The notes under the pieces were generated by a model. It had not been told where the DNA came from and did not search any database. It was given only the letters and a program-made list of their open reading frames with translations. The position numbers and the translations under genes were made by a program. Shown here piece after piece: positions 35,201 through 47,200 of a DNA stretch of 64,000 bases. The stretch covers positions 8,866,230-8,930,229 of the forward strand of contig JAKZAP010000012.1 of the NCBI GenBank assembly GCA_023053575.1. The letters run 5' to 3'. Each line of letters starts with the position of its first letter. Positions within the stretch are counted from its first letter, which is position 1. This DNA is from Branchinecta lynchi. Lineage: Eukaryota > Arthropoda > Branchiopoda > Anostraca > Branchinectidae.

Positions 35201-38200
35201 GTTGAACTGGTGAGTGACAATGGTCCCCAATTCACATCCCGAGAATTTGAAGAATTTTTGTCGAAGAATGGAGTGAAACATACGCTTACCCCTCCGTTTC
35301 ACCCAAGTTCAAATGGCCAGGCGGAGAGAACCGTGCAAACAGTGAAGCAGAAACTTCGCATATTCAGCCATGATGAAACGCCAATGCACGAAAATTTGTC
35401 AAAATTCCTATTTCATTACAGGGGGTCTGTTCATAGTGCTACAGGTAGTTCGCCCGCGAAGTTATTTCTAGGTCGCGAGCTCCGCACTAGGCTAGATTTG
35501 TTGCAACCGCAGAAGGATGTGCCGGTTGCAAAGCAAGGTGATGGGAAATATAGTGTAGGTGACGCAGTGTTTACTTTAGACTATAGAAATCGCCAGAGAC
35601 CGCAGTGGATTCAAGGTATTATACACAAATGTGTCTCGCCGGTTATTTATCTCGTTCAAGTGAACAATATGGTATGGAAGCGCCATTTGGATCAATTGCG
35701 GCGATCTCATATTCCACTTACCAAACCTTTTGATTTTGGGTATTGGGAAGCGTCGGTTGATAGCTTACAGCCGACAGTTAAAACTCCTGGTCAAGTTCGC
35801 ATGATGCCAGAGTTGCAGGTCGAACAACCTATCAGTGTGCCAATCCCAGCGCCCACTGAAATGCCAATATTAAGTCCGGTTGTTCGTCGTTCGACAAGGT
35901 ATAGGAGAGAACCTGATAGATTTCAGTCCGGAGTTTAATTTAATGCGGGGAAGGTGTTATATATGTAATCGGCATTTCATCGTTATTTGGTATTTCTCCG
36001 GCTCCCCTATTATACCCTCGGGCGGTACGCGGTAATTGCGAGATCTGCCAGTGTTTGATTTATTCAGTAGTCAGTGTTTGAATGGCTGTCAAACGAGCTT
36101 GTTCTGTAAATGTGTATATAGAATAAAATGTTGTAACTAAGTATGCAACAGTAAGGGATTAATGTGTGAAAACATATACAAATAAAGGGACACCTGAGGC
36201 TACAAGGTTGTCAATTTCATTATCGTCCGTAAACTGGTCAATCATGAGAAAGACACTTGCGCTGTTTCTTTGAAACTTCGTAAGCAAAACTCTAATTTCT
36301 TGACAAAAGCAGACATTTTCTAATTCAGAGATTTGGGAGCTTCGCGTACCCCTTACGAGGGTCTCGCGTACCCCCATTTGGGAACTACTGTCCTAAGTGA
36401 CAGTACCAGACTGAGCCCGCGACCCCAATCCCGAGGAATCCAACTTTCACGAGTTTTAGCCAATCAGATTATTTTGCGGGCTTATTTTTGCGGATCTGAT
36501 TGGCTGGTACGAGCCAAGCCAGATATACAAAAGCCCCATCCATGAGCGTGTTCCACCCTACTTACCGTAGATACTACGCATGAAGTCGCAAATTTTGGCT
36601 TCTTGGCGTCAAGGCTGGACGCATTTTTTCTATTTTCGGCAAAATATCATGCGACGGGGTAATCTGACCAATCACGTTACAGAGATCGTGTTTACCACGC
36701 TTGCTACACTCCCGAGCATGTTAAGCAAATAGTTACTATTAGTTACTATATCGAGAGGAATGCTCCATATATTGCTTTGAAAACCGAGTCTCAAATGGGA
36801 CCTCCCTCATTTCAACTTCGGTATGAGGCTCATCTAGTACTAACAGTGTAACCCAGCCTCCATGGAAATAGCGAAACGCAAGTAAAATTCGATTTCAGAA
36901 TAATTGTCACAACTGGCTCCACTGTCATAAAGTACCATTTAGTGAGGGTTGAGCATTCTCTGTGTTAAACGTTATGTCGGATGCCGAGGATATTTCTATC
37001 AAGACGCTTTTAAAGCTATCTTTTCGGGAAACATAGCACTTAAAAGGGTTATAACAGAAGTATTCTTGTTATCCAACAAAACATTAAGCACCAGGATGCG
37101 TAACAGCCTTTTAAATGTTGTCAAACTTCTGCAAGTGCGGCACCAGCTATGCACCTTTAGTGTCATTACAGCATGATAAAGCGGCAAAAAAAAATCTGTG
37201 GCATTGCAAAATAAACCAGATCCTAAACTTGGGTGTTAGTGTTACTATAGCGTTATAAAGCAAGGCAAACTCAGAAAAACTATAATCGGAAATGGGCCTA
37301 CAAACCGTTATCACCGGTTATCACATAATCAGGTAACTGCAAAATGAAAGAAGAAAGAAAATGGCAAGCAACATGCACAGCCCCGGCAGTATAAAAGACA
37401 TAAGAACATGCTCAGTCGAGGGACTTGCCTTCCAGGACACGACTCTGGTTGGATCCATCTGATAGCTCTGTGTCCATAGAGCCTGTGTCGTCCGACACGG
37501 CGAAAGTTACCTGAAATGGAATAAATCAGGTAGTAGATTATAACGGGTAGAAGGGAGGGGGTTTAATGTTACGTCACATCAGTGAAGAAGTCGCTCATTA
37601 CCCACGGGCAGGTCCCTTAACGTGCTCTTTGAATCTTAGAATTGGGCCTAATTTGGGCCTGACATAGGTGGCAGTGAGGGGGGGGGGACAAAGCTGGTGG
37701 CAGCAGAGTTGTTTATTCGTAAAAATAATAAATCGCAATGCTATGCAGCCAAGTCAGCTTGTTTGTTCCTTCGGAATATCGCCAAAGGCATATACACAGC
37801 GAAACTGGGAACAGACAGGTCTACTACAACTACAACTGCTCAAAGACTTGCAGTTTAACTTAAAATCCAACTTATTTCTGCATCATTTAACTGAATACAC
37901 TGCATTATTGTATTGTGTTAAGGGTTTTTTTTTCACCATTTGACTCTAGTATGACCTTCAGAATATCAGCGGCCGTCCTCAGAACGCAAAGTTCTACTAT
38001 GACACGGAAAATCCGAATCTCAGTAGAAACGCGGCTTTTCAGTAGCTAGTAATAAGCTCGCTGAAGGGAAGCTCACTGCGTGAACACTTATTTTTCGTAA
38101 ATCGTTTTCGTCAAGCATACGACAAAGTTACATGCGTACAGAGGTACCAGAAATCTGACAGAGAGAGTCCACTATATGAACATCGATCACTCGTGAATAG

Positions 38201-41200
38201 TGGAGCAACGAAGCGATGCATTTTCATCGGGTCTATACGCCTCTTCAAGTGAATAAGTGATGGGCAAGTCGATTGTACTATCTCAGCCCTATTCAGTTAA
38301 ACTTTAAAGAGGTACACGCTGTTAGTACTTAAAACCAACTCCTCTCTTTATTTCGTGATACATGCAACCTCTTCCTTCCACGAAAGTATCATATACACGA
38401 CAAAACTGCATATACGTTCACTTCCTTTGGTTGCTACTTGCCCCTAACTCTACCCCTTTGATAATCCCCTGGATGGAGTTCGGCGACGCCGAGATTATTT
38501 AAGTTTATCAGTAAACAATCGGAATGTATATTCTGACAGTATTAAATGTCAGCATGTACCAAGTTCAAAACATTCGATAATTGGTGAACAACTTTACCAA
38601 CGCAAAATTACTTCAGCAGGATTTGACTGGGAAAAAAAGTACGATCATTCAAATCCTTTCAACAAAGAACATACCCATCAGAAGAAATCAAGTACTCAAC
38701 CTTGCGCGGGTCAACCGCCGTCTGGAATACTTTCCAGAATCGTGAAAGAAATCCTCCCTTTCAATTCAGACAAGAGTTGCGTTTTTATCGCAAAAGTTGT
38801 CCGTCTGTCCGTCCGTCTGTAAGCACGATAACTCTCGAAGGGAATGGGATATTTTGATGAAACTTGGTGTGAGGATCCTTTGGGTCATCGGACAGGTCAA
38901 GTTCGTAGATGGGCTTTGTAGCCCTACATTTAGGAGTGGGGGTTCAAATTAAGGGGTAAACAAAATATTTTGAAACAGCTAATGTGATAGTCGATTATCG
39001 GGTAAGAAGACATGCTGAACACGATGATGAAAACCATTTTCTCGCTGGACAAATAGTTCGTCCGGAAATCGGCAAAAAACGGAAATTTTGTTAAAAGTAA
39101 AAATTTTATTTGATGTTGATTAGATGTTCGATTTAGGGGTAAGAAGACCTGCTGAACATTTGTGTGAAGATCATTTTCTACCCGGACAAGTAGTTCGTCC
39201 GGAATCCCGCCAAAACCGGAAAATTTGTTAAAAGTAAAAGTTTTATTTGTAGTTGATTAAATTAGAAATCCGATTTAGGGTTAAGAAGTTAAGCTGAATT
39301 CGTATATGACAATAATTGTTTTTCCGGACATATAGATCGACCGGAATCCGGATGGAACCGGAAAATTTGTTATAAGTTAAATTTTTATTTGAAGTTGATT
39401 AGATGTTCGATATTTGGGAAAGAAGATGGTGAAGACTGGACCTGGGGAAGACAAGACCCAATTGTCTAGATCAAATATTGGATTTATGGGATCCCATCGA
39501 AACCTTTGGTCTTGTTGATCGAAGTTTTGTACGCCGTTCGCTTAGCCGGTTGCTTAATTTCAGTTTTCGAACGCCGTCGAAGTTCACCGTTTGCTTACTT
39601 AGTGTTTTTATGACTCCGGCGATCCTTGCCTTGTCGATGTTTCTTCGACGATTCAAGCAAACTCCGAACTTGCTGGCCCACGAAGTTCGACGGTCATAGT
39701 TTGAAGGGCAAAGAAACTGTGGCCGGCGACCAAAAACGGTACTTAAATAGAGACCTTTGAGTTTGAAGGTAACTTCAACTTCGGTAAAAAAAAAACGCAA
39801 CTAAGGATACTTGCTTCGGACAATCCGCTCCTTCTGGTGCTCTCATGGCCGCTTTTTCGACTGTCTCTGCCACTTTGGCGTACTTGCTCTGGCGTATTTA
39901 CGCAAAATAAATCTGACGTTCAAGAACCATTTCTATGTGTTTGAAGATGTAATTATTTTCCTTTTATTCATCGTTATGTCTGTTTGTGTGTTTTTTTTAA
40001 TGTTTGCGTGACCTGCGCTAGTTGGCCCTTAGTTGAATAAATATAAATAAATAAAACACACGTCAGGACCGAGATTAGCTCAGATAATTACCGCTAGTAA
40101 AATTCTTCTACCTCCCGTCATTCAGTCAAGCGACACTCACATTCTGGCACGGCCTTGACTTTTCACGTCACGCTTTTTCAACATACTTATTTTAAACTTG
40201 GTATAGAGTCAATTTCAGAATCCCGAGTCCTGAACCGATTATCCCGTTGCTATGGTAGCAGTCGGGAAAAGTCACGCTCTTCTTTTATTCATCCAAATTA
40301 CTTCAATAAATTAAAGGCGTCAGGCGTGTCTTCATCTCATCCAATACAAACGAATAAATGAACAAGGTTGAGAGAATTGGTTTTTATGGCATCACACCTT
40401 TAAAGTTGATAAGAAGGTCCAATAACTGGATTCAGCTATTCCGCAGTACAACGCATGTATGTATCGACGTCAGGGGACGAAACCTCCTTATCACGTCGTC
40501 GTTTCCGTCGTCCCCCGCTCATTCGTCACACGAGTTTTTCTTGCTCCGTGATCTTTTAATGTCACACGAACCAATCCCAGACAGAAGTCTCGATTTTTGG
40601 GATCCCAAAACGTAAGTGGAGGGATACCTATGACATCGCAAAAGTTGTCCGTCTGTCCGTCCGTCTGTAAGCACGATAACTCTCGAAGGGAATGAGATAT
40701 TTTGATGAAACTTGGTGTGAGGATTCGTTGGGTCGTCGGACCAGTCAAGTTCGTAGATGGGCTTTGTAGCTCTACATTTAGGGGTGGGGGAGGGGATTCA
40801 AATTAAGGGGCAAACAAAATATTTTGAAACAGCTAATGTGATAGTCGATTCTGGGGTAAGAAGACATGACGAACACGATGGTGAAAACCATTTTGTCATC
40901 GGACAAGTAGTTCAACCGGAATCCGGACAAAACCGGAAAGTTTGTTGAAAGTAAAAATTTTATTTGAAGTTGATTAGATGTTCGATTTAGGGGTAGGAAG
41001 ACATGCTGAAGACGATGGTCAAAACTATTTTCTCGACGGACAAGTATTTCGCCCAGAATCCGGCCCAAACCGGAAAGTTTGTTGAAAGTAAAAGTTTTAT
41101 TTGAAACTGATTAGATGTTTGATTTAGGGGTAGGAAGACATGCTGAAGACGATGGTGAAAACTATTTTCTCGACCGACAAGTATTTCCCAAGGAATCCGG

Positions 41201-44200
41201 CCAAACCGGAAAGTTTGTTGAAAGTAAAAGTTTTATTTGAAGTTGATTAGATGTTCGATTTAGAGGTAGGAAGACATGCTGAAGACGATGGTGAAAACTA
41301 TTTTCTCGACGGACAAGTATTTCGACCGGAATCCGGCCCTAACCGGAAAGTTTGTCAAAATTAAAAGTTTTACTTGGAGTTGATTAGATGTTCGATTTAG
41401 GGCAAGAAGACATGCTGAACACTTATGTGAAAACAATTTTCTACCCGGACATGTAGTTCGCCCGGAATCCGGCCAAATCCGGAAAACTGTTGGAAGTCAA
41501 AGTTTTATTTCTAGTTGATTAGGTAAGCGATTTAGGGGTAAGAAGAGATGCTGAGTCCCTGTATGACAATCATATTTTACCCGGACATATAGTTCGACCG
41601 GAATCCGGCTGGAATCGGAAAATTCGTTTATAAGCTAAATTTCTGTTTGAAGTTGATTAGATGTTCATTACTGGGAAAAGAAGATACCCTGATTTCGTCT
41701 TTGAGCTTCTTTTTTCGCAAGACAAGTAGTTCTGGAGTTTGGCCGGAACCGGGCAATTGGCAGAAGTGGCAGGAAGTTTTCGTCAAAACAGATATGACTT
41801 ATAGGGGTAAACACACATGCTGAATCCATATCTGAACTTGGTTTTCTCAGGTGATTAGCTATTTAGCCTTAATCTGTTTCTGAATTTTAATTGTAAAAAT
41901 GTTCAAGGAGTCTGGCGATGACTTGATCTGGCTAAGGTAAGACCCGGTTGTCTGGATCAGATATTGAATTTTTGGGATCCCATCGAAACCTTTGGTATTG
42001 TTACCTCAGCGGAGATAAACACCATCCCTTGACACTTTTAATAGCTATCGCTCAGTGTTGATATATATACAAAAAAAAAATAAAAAAAAATAGAACATTG
42101 GAAGATGAAGAAGAAGATGGCCAGATAATACTGAGTATGCTCCTTGCCAAGGAAATCGACAAAAAACTAAGTTGACCAAAGCAAAGACGCGTGATAGCGA
42201 ACCCATTTGATTTTTTTGTAGCGGCCGCTGCATGATTAGCATGATTTAGTGCCAACGCGTGATTGGCGACCCCATTTGATTTATTTTACGAATTACGAAT
42301 GAGATAGCTGCCCCCTCCAAACAGTGAACTGGCTTAACCCGTTACTCAGATTTGAAGCTCATGAGACTTTCTCTGTACTGGGAACGAATGAAGGCTTGAA
42401 ATACTGGTTAGTAAAGGGCTGAAATGAGTAGAATATTAATTTCTTGGGATTACCCATGTAATTACTCATTATTACATTATCCTGAATTACGTTAATCTCG
42501 ACGAGTTTACTTACTAAGATTCACGTGCAAGCAAAGTAGATTACCATCAATATTCTAACCACTATCTCGTCCAAATGGGAACTAATAGAAAAAATTCTGA
42601 CACAAAACGTGGAACGCCCAACAGTTGGAACTATTGAGGCAAGCATGCGTTCTCCCAAATCGATGCTCCGGAAAGTTCTCTCGCCAAGCCTGCGGTTTCC
42701 AGTGAAAGATGTTTCAGGATTAGGAGACAGTAAAAAGCTTACTTTCCCGAAGGTAGATGTGAACTAATACTCTATACGACGTCCGAAACACGCCTGAGCT
42801 ACTAGGGGAGAACAAGCAAGGGGTTACCTACTTCCTGATACCTGGTATACACCCTTTCCTGGCACCAACCGAAACCAGCGGTGCTGGCACCGGTGCTGGC
42901 ACCGGTGCCAGCCATAAGTTATCGAACTCCCCCTTCTGAACATGTTGATTTTAATGTTCTTACACATGGCAACCAGTGCTGGCTAGTGTCCCTCGGGGTC
43001 AGCACCGACCGGGCACGCACCGGGCACTTGCTGTACACTAAAATTGAGAGAGGGTAACCTCTCGAGAACGAGAAACGTCATCCAAACAAATCCTCATAAG
43101 TGGATCAAACCATATGTAAACCAATCAACAACTTTTGTGGTGGCGTTGTTTCTGGTTCTTCGCTAGGAACCACTCTAGGTGAAAAAACACTACAAGCCAA
43201 GCTTTCCACTAAAGGAGGATAAGAAGATGACTTTTCAATATAGAGATTTTTTTATGATTTTTTTTTTTTTTATACAGGCCAATGGGCTATTTTCTGCATT
43301 ACATTATTATTATCATTGTTATGGCATCTGTGAGGTTAAATATCTGCCATCCCTGCCAGGGGCGTAACTACCACCCTCTAGTTGGGGGGGGGGGGGGGGG
43401 CAGCTCAAATGTGCAGATAAATTTCTGTGTGTGCAGAAGCAATAGCGGGATAACGAGGGACAAAGAGTTTTTCGCTTGGCGTCAGATACTGTAATTAAAG
43501 ATGCTACAGTATAACTTGAGTCAATAGCCTATTTTGATTACTTTTCACTTGTCCCCCCGAGCCAGGGCAAACAGACTTGATTTGTATTTTCGGTAAGACG
43601 GGTCCTTTGAGGGATGTATTTTCCCGTAACATAAGTGCGTAACTTAAACATTGTCCAAATAGGTGTAATAACCTGAATAGCGTTATACGCGATGTTTACG
43701 TCTTAGTACACACGCTTGTTCAAATAGAACCCAAGAGGTTCTTATCAATGCGGTGTTCGGTGTTGCCACTGTAATACAATTTTTCGAGCTCTAAAAAGAT
43801 CCGAAAAAGTTCTTAGTACTACTTGAAGTACACGAGTACAATATAACGCAAATTATAATGTAAAAAGGCTATTAAACTAACGGATGGACAGCATTAATCT
43901 CGGAATCATCCTGCACGTCAGAATCGTCTTCGGCGTCCATCCCTTCTTGCTCCAGTTCGCCCCTTCCTAAGGTAGGCTCACTTATGCAAAGACAGTAATA
44001 GTGGGAAAGACCGGTGACTTCACTAAAATCGGGTCTCGAACTGACAAAAAGCTGTCATTACAGAACAAAAATGTGTTTTTTTGAAGACAAGTTTTTTCTT
44101 TAGCTTCCAACAAAGTAGAACTTTTGTGCTTCCTTTGGCAACCCTGACGACGCTGCTCCTCTCCTCGGCCCGCTGGCGAAACCAACTAAGCGATCTGATT

Positions 44201-47200
44201 GGCTCTTCATAAGGGAGAATAGAGCCGAGCTCTATTTTCCTTATTCGCCTTACTACAGCGCGTCCCGAGGAAAATAGGAATCTGTAATAAGCATTATACG
44301 TCGTAATACACCTTACAACACCTATTTGGACAATGCTTTACTGGACCTCAAGACACATTTCGTAAGATGCAACTTCCAACATCCAAAATGAAAACAATCA
44401 CTGGCTTGTAGAACCTTAAGGACAGGGGTGTTTTCAAGTCCTTTGTGTATGTGGGGGGGGGGGGGTTCGACTGGCAGGGCTCAAGAAAAGATTAAGTAGC
44501 AACGTAAGAAAAGCAGGTCCATCATGTCAGCTTTCGCTGGAGGCAGCGAAGCTACTATAGCAGTTACTATCCACTGTGCCAAAGAGAAAATTAACCTGGG
44601 CGACGCAGGCGAAATTATTTTGATTCACCTTTTTCTCGCAAAATCCATTTAACTTGTTTTTGTCTGCCGCAAATCTCAACCAACGTAAATGAGACGCCCT
44701 TCCATCGAGCAAAGAATAGTAAAGGCACCGCTGGCGAGAACTTCCGGAAACGATTATCATCAGTGTCTTTTGGGGATTCCAAACGATAGCAAAGGTTAAC
44801 TTTGATGTCTGTCTGTGACCACAATAACTTCCGAATGAAGGGAGGTAAGATTCATAGACGGGCTGGTACCTCAAGCTTGGGGCTGTTGAGAGGGGGAACA
44901 GGTTGTAGGCGGGAAAGTCTTACAGAGCCTTTTTCGGCGCTTGGTGCGGGCACAAAGCTATTTCTATCGGAACAGTTTCGTCCCAAAATCTGTTGAAGTT
45001 TACAACAAAACACTAACGCACGGGTAGTTCTAATAATATTAGGTTTTTTGGGTCTTTTTTATTAATGGACGATTATGATTATTGTTGTTTGTATATTGTA
45101 TCATGTCAAGGCTTGTAGTATGTACCGTAAGGGCAGATATACTAATATTAGTGTGTTGGTCCAATTTGTTGAAATTTATAATTTGACAAATTTTACATAT
45201 AGCTTATTTTTATATAGCTTCATCTGTGAAATAAATACGCTATTTGGCATTTGCCACGATTTGTAATCATGTTTTAAATAAATAAATCAATCAATCACAA
45301 AAGCTTATTTTGGGGCAAAACTTTGCCGACGGATTTCATCTAAAGTAGCCTTTTTATATTAGCCTGATTAGAAAGTGGAAATTTGATGCTTAGTACGAAA
45401 TTACTTTTATTTATTTTGCCGACAAGTTGAATTTTGCAGCAAAATACGGTACCTAAAACCGAGTTGACTTATCACGCTTTTGTCAGAAGCTGATTTTTGA
45501 ACACGGATGTGCCGACAAAAGTTTGTCGGTAGGCTATGCTTGACCAGCACTTCGCACTAGACAAAAGCTGATTTCGGAAAAAACTGTGCTGACGGGTTTC
45601 CTCGGAAGTATTCCTACCAGTTCGGTAGAAAGTTCCAGTTTTATGAATAGCAGCTTACATTATTACTTATATCTATTTTAGAATTTCGAAGCAGAATGTG
45701 CTAATCAAACAGAGTTTTGTCAGGAGCTGATTTCTTTTTACAGTCGACATAAGATATGGGTATACTTTTGTCTTCACGCCCCACTCAAGCTTAGTTACAA
45801 TACACTGGGGCACGATTGGGGCGACGGATCTCCTCAGGAAGTATTACTATCGGTTTTAATAATTTAAAGGAGTTACATCGTAAGCATTCTAGCAGTTGCA
45901 ACGTCTAGACCCCCCCTCCCCCAACGCCCAAGGTGAAGCCGCGACTAGATGAGACCGCTGAGTCATCTAGTGGCGCGGCTTGGAAGCACCCGACATGGGG
46001 AGGCTGGGATCATAGAGCGTGTTCCATCCTACTTACCGTAGTTACTACGCATGACGTCACAGATTCTGCCTTTTTGTCGTCAAGGCTGGAACGATTTTTC
46101 TATTTTCCAGCAGAATATCATGTCATGGGCGAATCCGACCAATCACGTGACAGAGATTCGTAGTTACTACGCTTACTACGCTGCCGAGCGTGGTAAGCAA
46201 ATAGTTACTATTACTTACTATTCCGGGAAGGCTGGAACGGTCAGCGTAGTAACTTTTCGTGAGGCTGGAACGGAAATAGTAACTAATATTTACAATTGGT
46301 ACGAGGGTGGAACAAGCTCATAGTTTGACGATCGATCAAACAAAATTCGTTATAGTGATTTCTTGAAGATTCTGAAACTCAGCTAAATAATATTCAGCTT
46401 TCGAGACCAAAAAAATGTCAAGCTGGCCGATGATTTCCTCTTCCGACATATTTAAACGTTAAAATGGTGATATACTTAGCTTTATTAATCCTCTACCTTG
46501 CTTTAAAGAGTGAATTGTGTTCAAGTAATTTGTGGATAACGTTGGCTACCGTGAGGATTTTGAAGAAAACAAAGGTAACAATGTGTTCGTGAAAATCTGA
46601 CCAATCGAAATATAATGGTGTCTCCCCCCTTCTTGGCCCACATGAACCAAATTCTTTAAGGTGACCAAAATTCTAAAAGGCAAAAAAAGCCCGCAAGTCC
46701 TATTTTAGTCTAATATTAATATGTGATGTGTAACATCATGAAGTAAATAAATTGATTGATCGATGGATTAAATGGAAAGTTCCACCGGGAAGCCTTGATA
46801 ATGCGCGTTCAGCGTCCCATTGAAGACGACCGTTTCTTGGCTACGAAGCACCAGCACCCTTGCCTTGGCTCGAGAGTAGGTCATGTTAAGCAACCTAAAA
46901 GCCGTCACGCGGCGTACCGTTGGCTTGTGAACCCTTTCCCACATCAGGCCCCAAGGCCTTCAGTTCTACCGTTAATTATTTTCCAGATAGGCTTAACAAG
47001 CTGAATAGCGCTATACGAGATGTTTACGTCTTAATACACACGCATGTTAGGAACCCGAAAGGTTCTTATCAATGCAGCGTTCGGTGTTGCCAGTTGATTC
47101 GCCTTTTCGAGTTTCTAAAGATCAGAAAAAGTGTTCCTAGTTCTACTTGAAAGTTAAAGTACTTGAGTACAAATTGACGCCCAATATATTGTAAAAAGCT

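Larger units (their letters stand above)
31722..36150 (+). mobile_element. full-length Ty3/Gypsy LTR retrotransposon
   Basis: Two 196-bp LTRs (TGTTATATAT...ATGCAACA) that I find identical bound a single gag-pol frame. A 5-bp target duplication GTAAG lies at 31717-31721 and 36151-36155. A primer-binding-site candidate starts at 31921 and a polypurine tract precedes the 3' LTR. There is no envelope frame. Identical LTRs, an intact duplication and an open frame point to recent insertion. It lies in an intron of MOSPD2, in the opposite orientation to that gene. Confidence 0.95.
31590..36390. mobile_element. hAT-like MITE split by the Ty3/Gypsy element
   Basis: Ends CAGTGGTTCCCAA (31590) and TTGGGAACTACTG (36390) are inverted. 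The flanks GCCTAAGT (31582-31589) and TCCTAAGT (36391-36398) form an 8-bp duplication with one mismatch. CTCGCGTACCCC recurs near both ends. Without the inserted element the MITE is about 367 bp (31590-31721 plus 36156-36390). It was in place before the LTR element arrived. Confidence 0.8.
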
